Below are positions 21,120-32,040 of a stretch of 64,000 nt of DNA, piece after piece. Origin of the DNA: Ichthyophis bannanicus (taxonomy: Eukaryota > Chordata > Amphibia > Gymnophiona > Ichthyophiidae); assembly GCA_033557465.1 (NCBI GenBank), contig JAWIIG010000037.1, forward strand, positions 496,001 to 560,000. Direction: 5' to 3'. A program made the position numbers and the translations under genes. The notes below the pieces were generated by a model. The model was not told where the DNA came from. It did not search any database and saw only the letters and a program-made list of their open reading frames with translations. The number at the start of each line of letters is the position of its first letter. The first letter of the stretch is position 1.

Positions 21120-22505
21120 CTGCAGAAACTTTTGATTTTACCCACTACAAGTCAATATGGTGAACAACCTCTCTCAGAAAATACTGTGAAACAATGGATT
21201 GAAGTGATGCAAATGATCAGGAAAACACAAATGTGGCATGATTGAAATGCACCCCTGCTTAAGCTCTTCAAATTGACGTCAGTACAGAAGGACATGATGA
21301 TACTATTCTTGAAGATATTCTGTGTTGTCTCCTACTTCCTGAAACAGCACAAGGAATACGCAATGTGTTGCAAAGCTACATAGAGGACAAAAACATTCTT
21401 TTATATAGTTGACTTTTGTACAGATGGGGCTCCTTCTATAGGCAATTCATAGAGCAGGCCCGTGCACATTGGTAAAGAGAGTTGCACCATCTGCTGTTTG
21501 GGCTCACTGCATGATTCATAGAGAACAGGAAGCAACTAAACAATTCGGTGCGGAAATTGCAGCAAGTCACATCAAATGTAAATTATATCAAGCCTCACCC
21601 ACTTAGAGCACATCTATTTGTAAAATTGTGTGAAGACATTGGTTCTGATTATGATATGTTGTTGTTTAACATAGTAGCAGTTTCACACTGAGGTCCATTG
21701 GCTGTCAAAAGATGTTGGAAAGATTGTTTGAACTGAAGGATAAGCTGCTCGCATTTGCAATGGACTTTCAAAATACAGAATTCATAGATTTTCTCTGCAA
21801 TCAGCAAAATACGTCTTTTAGTTTATGTCACAGACATATTTGGGAAACTCAATGAACTGAATGCAAGTATGCAAGGAAAGAACACCAATATCATCCAGCT
21901 CAGTAATTGAATCACAGCATTCATGGAAAAAATTGCTTTATGGAAGAATAGTTTGTTTAAGTCAAACTATGGATCTTTCCCTCAATTGTCAAAGCTTTTG
22001 TCAGATAATGAAATTAAGAAGTGTCCAACCATCTCTGCTGACTGCAGACACACTTCACATCCCTTTCCCCCGATTTAGATATGAGAGTTCTCCTCAGTTC
22101 AAAACCCTTTTCAATGCCAGCATGAAGACCTGGATTTGCCAGCAGTTGAAATTGAACAGCTCATTGAAATTAAATGCAATCAACTTTACCAATTCTCAAA
22201 CTTCTGTTTCAGAATTCTGATGCAGTAACCAAAAAGATTACCCTGCCATTTCAATATGTACCTTAAAATTGTTAGTGCCATTTGGAAGCACATACTTGTG
22301 CGAAGCAGACTTTATTGCCCTTGTTTGCATCAAATCAATCTATCCTGGACCTCACATCAGAAACTAGAAGTGCAGTATCAACCCCAGTGCCAGATTCTGA
22401 GAAGCTATGTCGTTACTTCCAAGCTCATGTGTCTCATTGGCTATGGTGCGAACACCATCAACATTCCTAAAAATTATTTTCTGGGAGAACAGATTGACAT
22501 TCAAC
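21120..22505 (+). pseudogene. hAT-superfamily transposase remnant (ZBED5/SCAND3-like)
   Basis: Across at least five frameshifts the plus strand reads QIDVSTEGHDDTILEDILCC, VDFCTDGAPSIGNS (the catalytic DDE-region aspartate block CTDGA), AHCMIHRE, PHPLRAHLFVKLCEDIGSDY, VHWLSKDVGK (the RWLS block) and, near 22,250-22,340, LLVPFGSTYLCEADFIAL, the hAT dimerisation motif. This order is characteristic of hAT transposases related to domesticated ZBED5/SCAND3-type genes. No terminal inverted repeats or 8-bp duplications can be seen. The density of stops argues against a domesticated host gene. Confidence 0.8.
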
Positions 22506-22554
22506 TATAAATCCTTCCATCAATTTCTCGACTTTGGCTGAAAAACAGAACTGA

Positions 22555-22985
22555 CCAGTGTCCAAGTGGAATGATGACTGAGCATCTTGGCACTCTGCAT
22601 TATTTTCCCCCCCAAATTTTGATGTGGGATACATCCTAAATTCAGATCCCTTTTCACTGACAGCCTGAAGGCCTGGATTTGCCAGCAGTTGAAATGGAAC
22701 AGCTCATTGAAATTAAATTAAATTAACTTTACCAAGGAACATATTCCCAAACTTCTGTTTCAGAATTCTGGTACAGTATACAGAAAGATTAACTCGCCAT
22801 TTCAATGTGTGCCTTAAAATTGTTAGTGCCATTTGCAAGCACATACATTATTTGTAAGAAGCAGACTTTAGTGCTCATTTTGTATCAAATGGTGTTGGTA
22901 TTGATATACCCTGGATGTTACATCGGAAATTAAATGTGCAATATCAACCACAATGCCAAATCTTGAGAAGCTGTGTCGTAACGTC
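22555..22985 (+). repeat. Second divergent copy of the hAT C-terminal unit
   Basis: The stretch repeats 22,064-22,420 at about 545-bp spacing: CTGGATTTGCCAGCAGTTGA, GGAACAGCTCATTGAAATTA, AAAATTGTTAGTGCCATTTG and GAAGCAGACTTTA(G/T)TGC recur in order. It is broken at about 22,985 by the L2-C fragment. A third, poorer copy lies at 27,403-27,785. Confidence 0.8.
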
Positions 22986-23979
22986 TGATCCCTCTATTGA
23001 ATCTAGCTACAGGCCAATTTCCAGTCTTCAATTTGTGTCCAAACTTGTTGATCGTGTGGTTCTGGTCCAATTCATTAATCATCTCGAGCATACTTCAGTA
23101 CTATACCCACATCAATCAGGTTTCCGTGCATATCATAGCACAAAAACTATTCTCACTTCCATTCTCACTGATCTGCACCATATCTTGGATTGTGGTTTTC
23201 TGGCTCTCAGTTTCCTTGGATCTCACTGCAGCCTTTGACGTAGTTGATCATAGCATATTACTTTCCCGTCTATTTGATATCGGTCTGCGTGATAAGGTTG
23301 TTTCCTGGTTTTCCTCCTTCCTTAGTAATTGTAGATATCAAGTCTTGTTGCGCAACCCCTATTCTTCTCCATACTCTCTTCCTTGTGGTGTTCCACAAGG
23401 CTCTGCTCTTTCTCCACTTCTGTTTAACATCTTCCTTAGTCCTCTGACTACTCTAATGCAATCCCTTGGTATTCTTGGTTTAACATCTATTTGGATGACA
23501 TTCTCCTCATTTTTCCTGTGGATAGTTGCCTGCTGGACCTCTCATTTGCAAATGCTTCCCTTCTGCGGTCTCTACTTTGTTGTCCGATAACTCTAAAATT
23601 AAATCCAGTCAAAACCATAGCTATATGGGTTACTGGGTTTGACTCTACTCCATCTTTAGCGCCTGTCCTAGATGGCTTTCCAATCTCTCTCTGCCCCTCC
23701 TTTAAGTATTTGGGAGTCCACATTGACTTGGCAGTTTCCTTTTCAACCCACATCAGCGCCTTGGTTAAATCCTCCTTTGCTGCCCTTCACCACTGTAGGG
23801 CGTTACATCCCCTTCTTGATCCTTCTGCTTTCACGACCATTCTCTTGGCCACAGTAATCTCATGTTTGGACTATTGTAATGTCATTCTCTCCGGTCTTCT
23901 TCAGCAATCTTTAAAGAAGGTTCAATTAATACAAAACACTGCTGCCCGCTTGCTCTCTCAAACTCATAAATATGAACAT
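22986..23979 (+). pseudogene. L2-clade LINE ORF2 fragment (L2-C, left part)
   Basis: The fragment starts at the RT (SSYRPISSLQFVSKLVDRV), followed by YPHQSGFRAYHSTKTILTSI, SLDLTAAFDVVDHSILLSRL, SWFSSFLSNCRYQVLL and GVPQGSALSPLLFNIFLSPL. The YADD site is degraded: near 23,490 the text reads as WMTFSS where an active site would be. The C-terminal blocks SFKYLGVHIDLAVSFSTHI and ISCLDYCNVILSGL can still be read. It belongs to a different, older L2 family than L2-A. It is interrupted at 23,979 by L2-D and resumes at 27,266. Confidence 0.8.
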
Positions 23980-23989
23980 TATCTCATCC

Positions 23990-26900
23990 CTACTCTCTGA
24001 TGCACTAGAAGTGAAACACCACAATAAACCCAATCCCAATAATCCATTCACACAAACCTCCGCCCAAGTCCAAATTCCTACCCCATCCTCACATATCAAA
24101 TACCTCGAAAATGCAGACTTACAAAGATCACCACCCCCCCCCCCCACCCCAATGCTACACCAGCATCGGAACCCAACCACCCCCTACTGCTATGTGCACT
24201 CATCAATGTATGCTCGGCCAGGAACAAGATCCCTCTCATAGCTGACTTAATCACTGACCATAATCTCGACGTACGCTGCCTCACAGAGACTTGGTTCTAT
24301 GAAGATGATTCTATTTTTATAATCAGCTCTGTCCCCCTACTCACTTAATACATAACTGCAACAGGTCATCTAACAGAGGCAGTGGAGTCTCTGTAATCTC
24401 AAGGAAAGATCTAAACTTCACCACTATTGAATCAGCCTCCATCCCAGGTATGGATACTATCACACTCTCACTGTGCCTCATATATAGAGCCCCCCTAAAC
24501 CGATACTCTTGACTTCTCCACAATACTCGAGTCAGCTTGCTCTCCCCAAACCTACTCACACCCCTTCATCATCCTGGGTGATCTTAACCTTTCCTCAACA
24601 TCACAAAAACAGTCTTCTTCCTTCTTAGAAGCCATGGAAGCCTTAAACCTCTCTCAGATCCTCAAATCCCTAACCCACAATAAAGGTAATATCCTTGACC
24701 TGATTTTTATTCCACAAAAAAAAACTTAGCTAACACACAAATCCCACACTCCATCCAACCTGTACCATGGTCAGACCATTCTCTGATACTATTCTCATTT
24801 CCCTCCCACCACCAAAAAAGACCCTTACTCACTGCACCTCTGCCAACCCATAAATTCAAACAACTTGACATCAATATGTTCCTTAAACATGTTACACCTC
24901 AACTAGAAACCCTTTCTAACAGCAATTCTAACCCTGCATCCCACATAGATGAATGGAACAAGATTATGACCTCTTCTGCCCAGACACCTCCAAAGCACCT
25001 CCACACCAACATCGTAAAAGAGCCCCCTGGTTCTCAACTTTACTTCACAAGACAAAGAAAGAACTTAGATGGTCAGAACGCCTCTGGCAACTCTCTCGTG
25101 ACCCCTCCATCCATACCAGTTACACAGAAAAGCTCCACTCCTACGACATCGAAACATTAAGACGGAAGAGGGAATACAATGAAAATGTAATCATGCGTTC
25201 TATAAAGAAACCCAGAGAACTATTCTCTATAGCTAAACCCCTATTAAATGACCAATCAAAACAGGAGCAGCTGGATGCGAAAATATCTCCACAGGCCGTA
25301 GCAAACCACCCCTGCTCAAAAAAACCACCTCAAACTTGCCTTCATTTGGAGTTCCTTACCCCCATTGCACCTCCTACAACAAACTGGCATGAGTTTGACT
25401 CCCCATCTCTTGACAATATAATTACGATCATCAAAGACCTCTATGCATCCAACTCTGCCCTTGACCAATGTCCGGTCTCATGGATAAAAAGTACCAAGGA
25501 AACTCTTAGCCACTACATTTTACCCATAGTACAACCCTCCCTCCACACTTTGCTAACACCCTTGAAAAAGAGCTCAATTCACTCCATCCTAAAAGGAAAC
25601 AAACTCAACCCCATCATACCTGCATCCTATAGACCGATATCAAGTATCCCCCTCTTGGCAAAAATAACAGAAAAATATAGTTCTAATTCAACTGCAGAGC
25701 TATATCGATGACCATGCCCCCTTGACTCCTTCCAACATGGTTTCAAAAGGAACCATGGTGTTGAAACTCTTATCACGTCCCTCTTAGATTCAGTCATCTC
25801 ATACACCCAAACCCCTACCCAAGATTGTCTGCTAACTTTCCTTGATATATCCTCCACTTTTGACTCCCTCTCCCACGAACAGCTCCTGGACTGACTGCCA
25901 GATATCGGCCTCAGATATACTACACTAAACTGGTTCTGCTCCTACCTTGAACACAGGACTCAACAGGTATGAATTGGCGAAAAAACCTCCCAGCCATTTA
26001 CACTAACACAAGGAGTTCCGCAAGGATAAAGCTTATTGACACTCCTCTTCAACATCTTCCTCCAGCCTATATGTAAAAGCTTTCAAGACCACAATATCCA
26101 ATGCCAATTATATGCAGACAATATAATGTCCTTCACCCCCTTCAATATATCAGTGCCAAACTTCACCAATATTAGCAACTGCTTTAACAAGTTAAGACAC
26201 TGGCTCCACCAACACAACCTTATCATTAACCAAGCTAAAACAGAAGCTCTCCATATTTTTTCCAATCCATCCTTTGCCCCTCCCCCCCCCCCCCGACATC
26301 CATTGCACTCTATGATTACACTATCTCTGTCAAGAATGAAATTAAATATCTTGGATTAATAATCGACCAAAACCTTACATTCCAAGAATAGATAAGAAAT
26401 ACAATGAAAACAATTTACGCTAAAATAAGAACCCTGAGAATCATCCAGCCCTTGCTAAACCCTGACACCCTCCGTACTGTCTGCCAAGCCCTTACCACCC
26501 CTATCCTTGACTATTGCAACCTCATTTATCATGGTCTCCCAAAACATAGTATCTACCCCCTCCAAATGGTTCAGAATACAATAGCACGTCTAATCATCAA
26601 CACACCTAGACGAGCACACATCACCCCTGTTCTTCAGGACCTCCACTGGCTCCCCATGCTAGCCAGAATAAAATTCAAAACCATCACACTGATATACAAA
26701 GTCATATACAACAAATCTGCTCTCTGTCTACTATCCCTTCTCTCCAAACCAGTCAGCACCAGCTCACGTAGAACTAACATTGCAAACATCCTAAACATAC
26801 CATCACAGAAGAAAAGGAGCAAACAATCCACCTGCAACCGACCCTTCTCCCTCTATGCCCCCTCTCTATGGAACACCCTCCCTTCTGATCTATGAGGTTG
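23990..26900 (+). pseudogene. L2 ORF2 protein: APE endonuclease and reverse transcriptase (L2-D)
   Basis: The endonuclease part reads LITDHNLDVRCLTETWFYED (about 24,245-24,310), FIILGDLNLS (the GDxN block, about 24,565), GNILDLIF and VPWSDHSLI (the SDH block, about 24,770). RT follows: YRPISSIPLLAKITEK (25,630), DSFQHGFKRNHG, a palm block with several changes, and QLYADNIMSF near 26,110, where YADD has become YADN. The C-terminal block has YCNLIYHGLPKHSIYPLQ and LHWLPMLARIKFK, with a largely open frame at 26,404-26,895. Stops and frameshifts separate the domains, so it is inactive. Confidence 0.85.
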
Positions 26901-27219
26901 CTCCGACCACGCCGAATTCCAGAAAAGACTCAAAACCTTCCTCTTCCAAGAATACTTTGCCCTACCCCCTTACATCACAACAATACTAATGTAATTTAAA
27001 CTGTTGCCCAGCTCTCCCCACCGCCTTGACCCCCCCTCCAAATGCCCCCTCCTCCCTCCCTCCATCATCTCACTTGCTCCTCCCTGTCCACCAAGCTTCC
27101 TCCTGACCTACCCTTCTGTAAATATGTAAAAAGTTAACCATTGAATTTGCCTGTTCACGTTTATGAAGTTATTGTTCTCTGTACAGTTGTATTTATACTG
27201 TCATTTTAGTTACATGTAA

Positions 27220-27265
27220 ACTGTCTTGAATCATAGAAAGACGGTATATAAAAAGCTTTAAATAA
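27220..27265 (+). other. L2-D 3' stem-loop and tail
   Basis: Eight pairs form between 27,220-27,227 and 27,238-27,245, with one T-G pair. Compared with L2-A, pair 5 (C-G) is T-A and pair 7 (C-G) is T-A, so pairing is kept although both bases changed. A TAAATAAA tail follows. Confidence 0.8.
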
Positions 27266-27402
27266 ATGACCATATTACTTCAATCCTTATCAATCACCAT
27301 TAGCTCCTGGTCTCTCAACGCATCTCATTTAAAATGCTGACCCTTGTTCACAAAACTCTGCAGGTAATGCTCCTCTATATCTTTCTTGCATTGAGAGTAG
27401 TA
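27266..27402 (+). pseudogene. L2-C ORF2, continuation after the L2-D insert
   Basis: The text reads HITSILINHH, LLVSQRISFKMLTLVHKTLQ and then stops near 27,402. This is the LHWLPV-RI-FK block of L2 C termini, in phase with the end of the left part (KYEH). The 3' untranslated region of L2-C is missing and hAT sequence follows. Confidence 0.8.
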
Positions 27403-27785
27403 TCCAAGTGGAGTGATGATGGAGCATCTTGGCACTCTATTATTTTTCCCCTCAAATTTTGATGTGGGATACATCCTGCATTCAGATTATTTTTACTGAC
27501 AGCCTGAAGGCCTGGATTTGCCAGCATCTCATATGATCAACTTTACAAAGGAACATACATTCCCAGACTTAGCTGAACTGCAGCTCCTTCCATCAACTTG
27601 TAGCTACTAGCTTGAAGGCCTGTATTAACCACTAAGTGAAACTGAATAGCTCACTGAACGTTTTCCAAGTTGCATCTCTGCATCTACCCGCCATGGATTT
27701 CACATCAGACAGATTTGATTTATACTGTAATATAAACTATAGTGCAAATGTTCATGAAGCTGTGTTGTCACTTCCAAACCTGCGT
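27403..27785 (+). repeat. Third divergent copy of the hAT C-terminal unit
   Basis: TCCAAGTGGAGTGATGATGG, CATCTTGGCACTCT, AATTTTGATGTGGGATACAT and GCCTGAAGGCCTGGATTTGC match the second unit (22,555 onward), and GTTGTCACTTCCAAAC matches unit one. Internal parts are deleted and rearranged. Confidence 0.7.
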
Positions 27786-27960
27786 GTCCAACAGTGGCCA
27801 ATTCAGGTCACAAGTACCAGTCAGAGTCCCAAAAAGGTTCCCATAATGCATTTCCTGCAGTGGACTCCCCTGGTCCTCTTTAATAATGGTTTATAGATGC
27901 TTTCTCTAGGAACCTGTCCAAACCATTTTTGAGCCCAGCTACATTAACAGCAGCAGCAAC
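27786..27960 (-). mobile_element. CR1 LINE 3' untranslated fragment
   Basis: On the minus strand it matches the CR1 3' sequence at 12,230-12,420: the block with GTTTGGACAGGTTCCTAGAG-like text (27,905-27,935) and the block complementary to CAACAGTGGCCAATTCAGGT (27,790). It has no coding sequence and lies just before the BovB element. Confidence 0.7.
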
Positions 27961-28289
27961 AGAATGGGACGGTGTTGTAAGCAGAGGATCACATTTCTGT
28001 GACAAATGCAACACTGGAATTAACTGTGCGGATGAAAGGCCTGGCAAATCTACTTCTGTATCTTGCCACGAAAACCCAATGGATAGTCACAAAATAAATT
28101 GCACTATAGTACTGGAAAATGAGACCCCCAGATTGGAAGGCACTCAAATGGCTACTGGGGATGAGCTGAAGACTTCTCAGAGTAAAGCCAGCATTTATGA
28201 TGTGGTTGGATCAAAGCTCTCGGGACACCTGACTGCTGATGTAGCTGCGCATGATATGAGAGTCAGAAGCTGCAAAGATGTCTTACATA

Positions 28290-29100
28290 CTAAGACATGG
28301 AATGTATGAAGCATGAACCAACGAGGTTAGAGGTGGTCAAGAATGAAATGGAACATGTACAACTTGATCTGTTGTGTGTCAGTGAACTGAAATGGATTGG
28401 CTTTGGGTCTACTATGGCATATGATCTACTATGTTGGAAATGAAAGACAAAGAAGAAATGGTGTTGCATTTATAATTAAGAAGAAACCTGCAAGAAATGT
28501 AATGAAATACAATGCAATCGGTGAAAGCTTAATTTCTATTCATCTACGAGGAAAGCCCATCAACACAACTATAATTCAGGTATATGCCCCAACAACAGCT
28601 GCAGAAGAGGTTGATGAGTTCTATGAACAAGTAAAAGCTGAAATTGACAGAACATGCAAACAGGATATCCTGATAGTCATGGGTGACTGGAATGCAAAAG
28701 TTGGCAACAAAGAAGGCGGCAAAGTGGTTGGAAAATATGGACGGCAACAGATATGAAGCTGGAAAAAGACTGATAGAATTCTGCAAGACCAACGATCTAT
28801 TCATCTCAAACACCTTTTTCCAGCAACATAGCAGCAACTGTACAAGTGGATTTCACCCAACAGACTGTCCAAAAATCAAACTGACTACATCTGTGGAAGA
28901 CAATGATGGAAAAGCTCGATAACAAACAGACAAAACCTAGAGCTGACTGTGGTATAGATCACCAACTACTAGTATGCAAATTCAAACTAAAGTGGAAAAA
29001 GAGCAAACTACTCAAGAATGTAGCAAAATATGACCTTGAGAATATACCACTGGAATTTAAAGACTGCCTAAAAATCGATTTGCTGCTTTAGATACAAATG
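28290..29100 (+). pseudogene. BovB APE-type endonuclease domain
   Basis: It begins with TWNV (about 28,295), then reads VEMEHVQLDLLCVSELKW-like text in shifted frames, YYVGNERQRRNGVAFIIKKK, IIQVYAPTTAAEEVDEFYEQ, DILIVMGDWNAKVGNKEGG (GDWN catalytic block, about 28,665-28,700), AGKRLIEFCKTNDLFISNTF and DCGIDHQLLVCKFKLKWKK (the DH block, about 28,945). Several frameshifts and stops interrupt it (near 28,316, 28,757 and 28,922). The domain nicks target DNA in LINE insertion. It is dead here. Confidence 0.85.
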
Positions 29101-29559
29101 ACAGTTCCAGAAGAGTTATGGGATGACATCAAGAAGGTTGTACTGGAAGAAAGCGAGAAGACTCTCTACATAAGGGGAAAAAGCAAAAACAGCCAAAATG
29201 GATGATTGAAGAAACTCTGGAAATTGTCCAGAAGCAGAGAAGCTAAAGCTAGAGGAGAAAGAGAGGAAATTACAGAACTCAGAGATTTCCAACCTGCAGC
29301 AAGACAAGACAAGGAGAAGTACTACAATGACACATGCAAGGAAATAAAATCAGAAACTATTAGAGGAAGAACCAGATTGGCTTTTCTAAAGCTACAGTAC
29401 GAGAGTTAAAGAAAAAATTCTAGCCTCGAACTGGAATGCTACAAGATGCTCAAGGATCCATGTTGAATGATGCTGAGAAGATCAAGAAAAGGTGGAAAGG
29501 ATATACAGAGTCATTATACCATAAAGATCAAGTGGATTAACAGCCGTTTCATAAACCAA

Positions 29560-29952
29560 TGGTGATGAAAGAAGATGTCGAAGCAGCATTGAAAGCCTTA
29601 TCAAAGAACAAAGTACTGGGCATTGATGGCATCCCATTGAAGTATTACAGAAATTGGATGAAGCTGTTATCATACTTACAAGGCTCTGTCAGGAAATTTG
29701 GAAGACAAATCAATGGCCAACTAACTGGAAAAGATCTGTGTTTATACCAATACTGAAGAAAGGTGACCTGACTGACTGTGGAAATTACTGCACAATCGCT
29801 CTGATCCCACATGCCAGCAAAATTCTACTCAAGATCATTCAGCAGAGACTACAACCTTACCTGGAATGAGAACTACCTGAAGTGCAAGCAGGTTCAGGAA
29901 AGGGCGAGGAACAAGAGACATTATCTCAGATGTAAGATGGATCCTTGAAAAG
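29560..29952 (+). pseudogene. BovB reverse transcriptase, N-terminal part
   Basis: Frames read VEAALKALSKNKVLGIDGIP, KTNQWPTNWKRSVFIPILKK, DCGNYCTIALIPHASKILLK and IIQQRLQPYLE, the start of RTE reverse transcriptases. It is interrupted after WILEK by the insert at 29,953. Stops occur at 29,754 and 29,868. Confidence 0.85.
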
Positions 29953-31373
29953 TGTGGCGCTCCCTACGGTCTAGGCGGTTGCCTATAGGCAGGGGCATGC
30001 CATCTAACGTCCCTTTTCAATATGGGTTCCAGAGCTAGTGCTTCTGGGTATTGTAGTTGGGTGAAATAAAAAGGAATCTGAGGGTTGAAGGCAAACACAG
30101 GAATTTATTTGTCTCTTTTCCTTTGCAAAGAACTTTCTTTGAAGCTCAACACATGTTAACAAAAATAGGATGCACTCTCCAACAAAAGAAGTTCCAGTCA
30201 AACAGGATTCTGGCAGTGATAAATGTTACAATTGATTCATGCAGCTTGTTACACCAAAAGTGTTTCTTCCCAAAGTCCAACAGTCAGAAAAACAGCTTAG
30301 CTGGCTTCAGCTAACTTCCAGCAAAAGTATCAGCCTTTCCAAACTGAATAAAACTTTAAACAAAGCTTCTTTTGCTTCTAGCTGTTTTCTTAATCATTCA
30401 AATCAATCTTGAATCATTTCCTCTCAGCTCTAAACACCAGCAATTCTCCTTTTAAACATTTCCAGCATTCAAGACATAAGACATTCAGGAAAAAGGGCTT
30501 CTGGCTTTTTTTTCTCAACTTTAAAAACCTACAGCCTCTTCATTCTGTCTTCATACAATAAGAACAATCCATCAAGGAGTCTGAGGAGTCTTGTTCCATA
30601 TCACAAGGCTCTGTCTGCATGTCTTCATAATCAGACTCTGTCGTCTCCTGGCTTAATTCGGGCTGAGGGGACATAGGCTTAATCTCCTCTAAAAGTTTTA
30701 AGAACTTTTCCCATTGGGACTTCTCTCTGTGCTCAGGGTTTTTAGAATGGCTGTAGAGACCCTTATCTCTCAACAAGCTGGACAAGGCTTCTAAATGGCT
30801 CACCTTGTTTTTCGTGACCCCTCTCTTCACAGACCTTTCCAGAGGTAAAACTTCTCTCACAGACTTATGCAGGGCTGCTTCCGTACCTGGACTATAGTCA
30901 GCAACTCTCTCAGGATAGACTCTCCGGTCTCCAGACCGTGCTGCAATGCCTTTACAGCATGGGCTTCTCCCTGGACTGTAGTCCCCAGTGTGCTGGCTGC
31001 CTTGGGACTCCCTTCTGCGGCTGTCTCTGGAAAACCTCTCTCTTTCCTTTCCCCTGAAGGATCCTTTCCCTTCAGTTTGCCTCAGTTCTTCTCCCTCCTT
31101 TCTCTTGGTAGGCTCCTTTCTTTCTGTTCCCTGGAGCTTAAATGTATGTAGCTGCTCTCCCCGTTCCAACTCCTCCCACAGGTGCTTCCTATTACCTTCC
31201 TGTGTTACCATGAAACTTGGGTGTAGCATGGAATCAGCAGCTGTGTGTGTGTGTGTTTTTTTCCTTTGGCTGCAGTTTCAAACCCCCTGTTCTCTGAACT
31301 CTCTCTCTGCTTGCAGGTAAAAGTTTGTTTTCCAGCTATTTCCATGGGCTCTGATGCCCCTTCATCACCACAA
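29953..31373 (-). mobile_element. Solo-LTR-like insertion (1,421 bp) with its own ORF
   Basis: The insert begins TGTGG and ends CCACA (terminal inverted repeat, TG...CA) and is flanked by AAAG at 29,949-29,952 and 31,374-31,377. Removing it restores the BovB frame as LEKTKEYQKD. Ends and a 4-bp (perhaps 5-bp, AAAAG) duplication fit an LTR left by recombination. On the minus strand a polyadenylation signal AATAAA (plus-strand TTTATT, 30,104-30,109) lies about 150 bp before the end, which suggests a minus-oriented LTR. It contains no RT, protease or primer site, so the family is unknown. A non-autonomous element is the alternative. Confidence 0.6.
30540..31229 (-). CDS. Hypothetical 229-residue charged protein inside the solo-LTR-like insert
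   Basis: An ATG-initiated frame of 229 codons runs from 31,229 to 30,540 and occupies about half the insert. The N-terminal half is rich in Lys, Arg, Glu and Ser (for example RKEPTKRKEGEELRQTEGKG). The C-terminal half is acidic (TTESDYEDMQTEPCDMEQ) and ends with CSYCMKTE. The segment SGDYSPG-like text recurs as TGDYSPGRSP and ADYSPGTEAA. I recognise no domain, signal peptide or membrane segment. If the insert is an LTR, the frame would lie in U3. It may be accidental: the compositional bias also keeps other frames open. I do not assign a function. Confidence 0.4.
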   Translation of the reverse strand: MLHPSFMVTQEGNRKHLWEELERGEQLHTFKLQGTERKEPTKRKEGEELRQTEGKGSFRGKERERFSRDSRRRESQGSQHTGDYSPGRSPCCKGIAARSGDRRVYPERVADYSPGTEAALHKSVREVLPLERSVKRGVTKNKVSHLEALSSLLRDKGLYSHSKNPEHREKSQWEKFLKLLEEIKPMSPQPELSQETTESDYEDMQTEPCDMEQDSSDSLMDCSYCMKTE

Positions 31374-31865
31374 AAGACAAAAGAATACCAAAAAGATATA
31401 TCCATATGTGTTTTATGGACTAAAGCAAGGCTTTTGACTGTGTAAACCATGAGACACTCCAGGCCACATTAAGAAGCATGGGTATACCAGAATACCTGAT
31501 CGTTCTCTTGCACAACCTTTACATTGATCAAGAAGCAACAGTTTGAATGGAACAAGAAGAAACAGAATGGTTTAAAATCAGCAAAGGTGTACAACAAGGC
31601 TGCATTCTTTCCCCCTACCTCTTTAATTTATCTGCAGAACAAATCATTAGAGAAGCAGGACTGTATGAAGACAACCGAGGTGTGAAGATTGGTGAAAGAC
31701 TCATCAACAATCTTCACTATGTTGATACCACCACATTACTGGCTGAAAAGTGAACACGATTTGAAACATTTGTTTCTCAAGATCAAGGAATATAGTCTTA
31801 AGATGAGTCTGCACCTTAACGCTAAGAAGACAAAGATCCTGACAATTGACAAAATCAATAGGTTC
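31374..31865 (+). pseudogene. BovB reverse transcriptase, palm part
   Basis: It resumes with KEYQKDIY, then reads SKAFDCVNHETLQATLRSMG, IPEYLIVLLHNLYIDQEATV, KISKGVQQGCILSPYLFNLS and INNLHYVDTTTLLAEK. The active site is YVDT where RTE elements have YADDT, so the second aspartate is lost. Stops at 31,443 and around 31,540 also break it. It is interrupted by L1-1 within the DKINRF segment. Confidence 0.85.
31851..31865 (+). repeat. Left target-site duplication of L1-1
   Basis: AAAATCAATAGGTTC occurs at 31,851-31,865 and again at 38,457-38,471, directly bracketing L1-1. The leading A residues of the right copy merge with the poly(A) tail, so the certain length is 11 bp (TCAATAGGTTC). Confidence 0.95.
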
Positions 31866-32040
31866 GACTTCCGGTTGGGCAATGAGCTGATCGGGTCGCC
31901 TACGATCAGCTCCGGGAAATCTGCCCCGTATATCGGCTATTAACTCTCTTAAAAGTGGGCGCAAACCCTGTATCCCTATCACCTGAGACACGAGGGATCT
32001 CTTGAGCTGAGTGCAGTCTCTTACCGTCACCGGGAGCCCG

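Larger units (their letters stand above)
23980..27265 (+). mobile_element. L2-clade LINE (L2-D), nearly complete ORF2, inserted into L2-C
   Basis: The element carries the endonuclease, RT and C-terminal domain and a 3' untranslated region ending in hairpin ACTGTCTT (27,220-27,227) / AAGACGGT (27,238-27,245) and TAAATAAA. It is flanked by ATGAACAT (23,972-23,979) and ATGACCAT (27,266-27,273), a probable 8-bp target-site duplication with one change. Removing the element restores the L2-C frame as KYEHITSI. Confidence 0.85.

Noticed and set aside
21120..22505. A domesticated hAT-derived host gene (ZBED5/SCAND3 type)
   Set aside because: Many stops and frameshifts and the repeated C-terminal units indicate a dead transposon.
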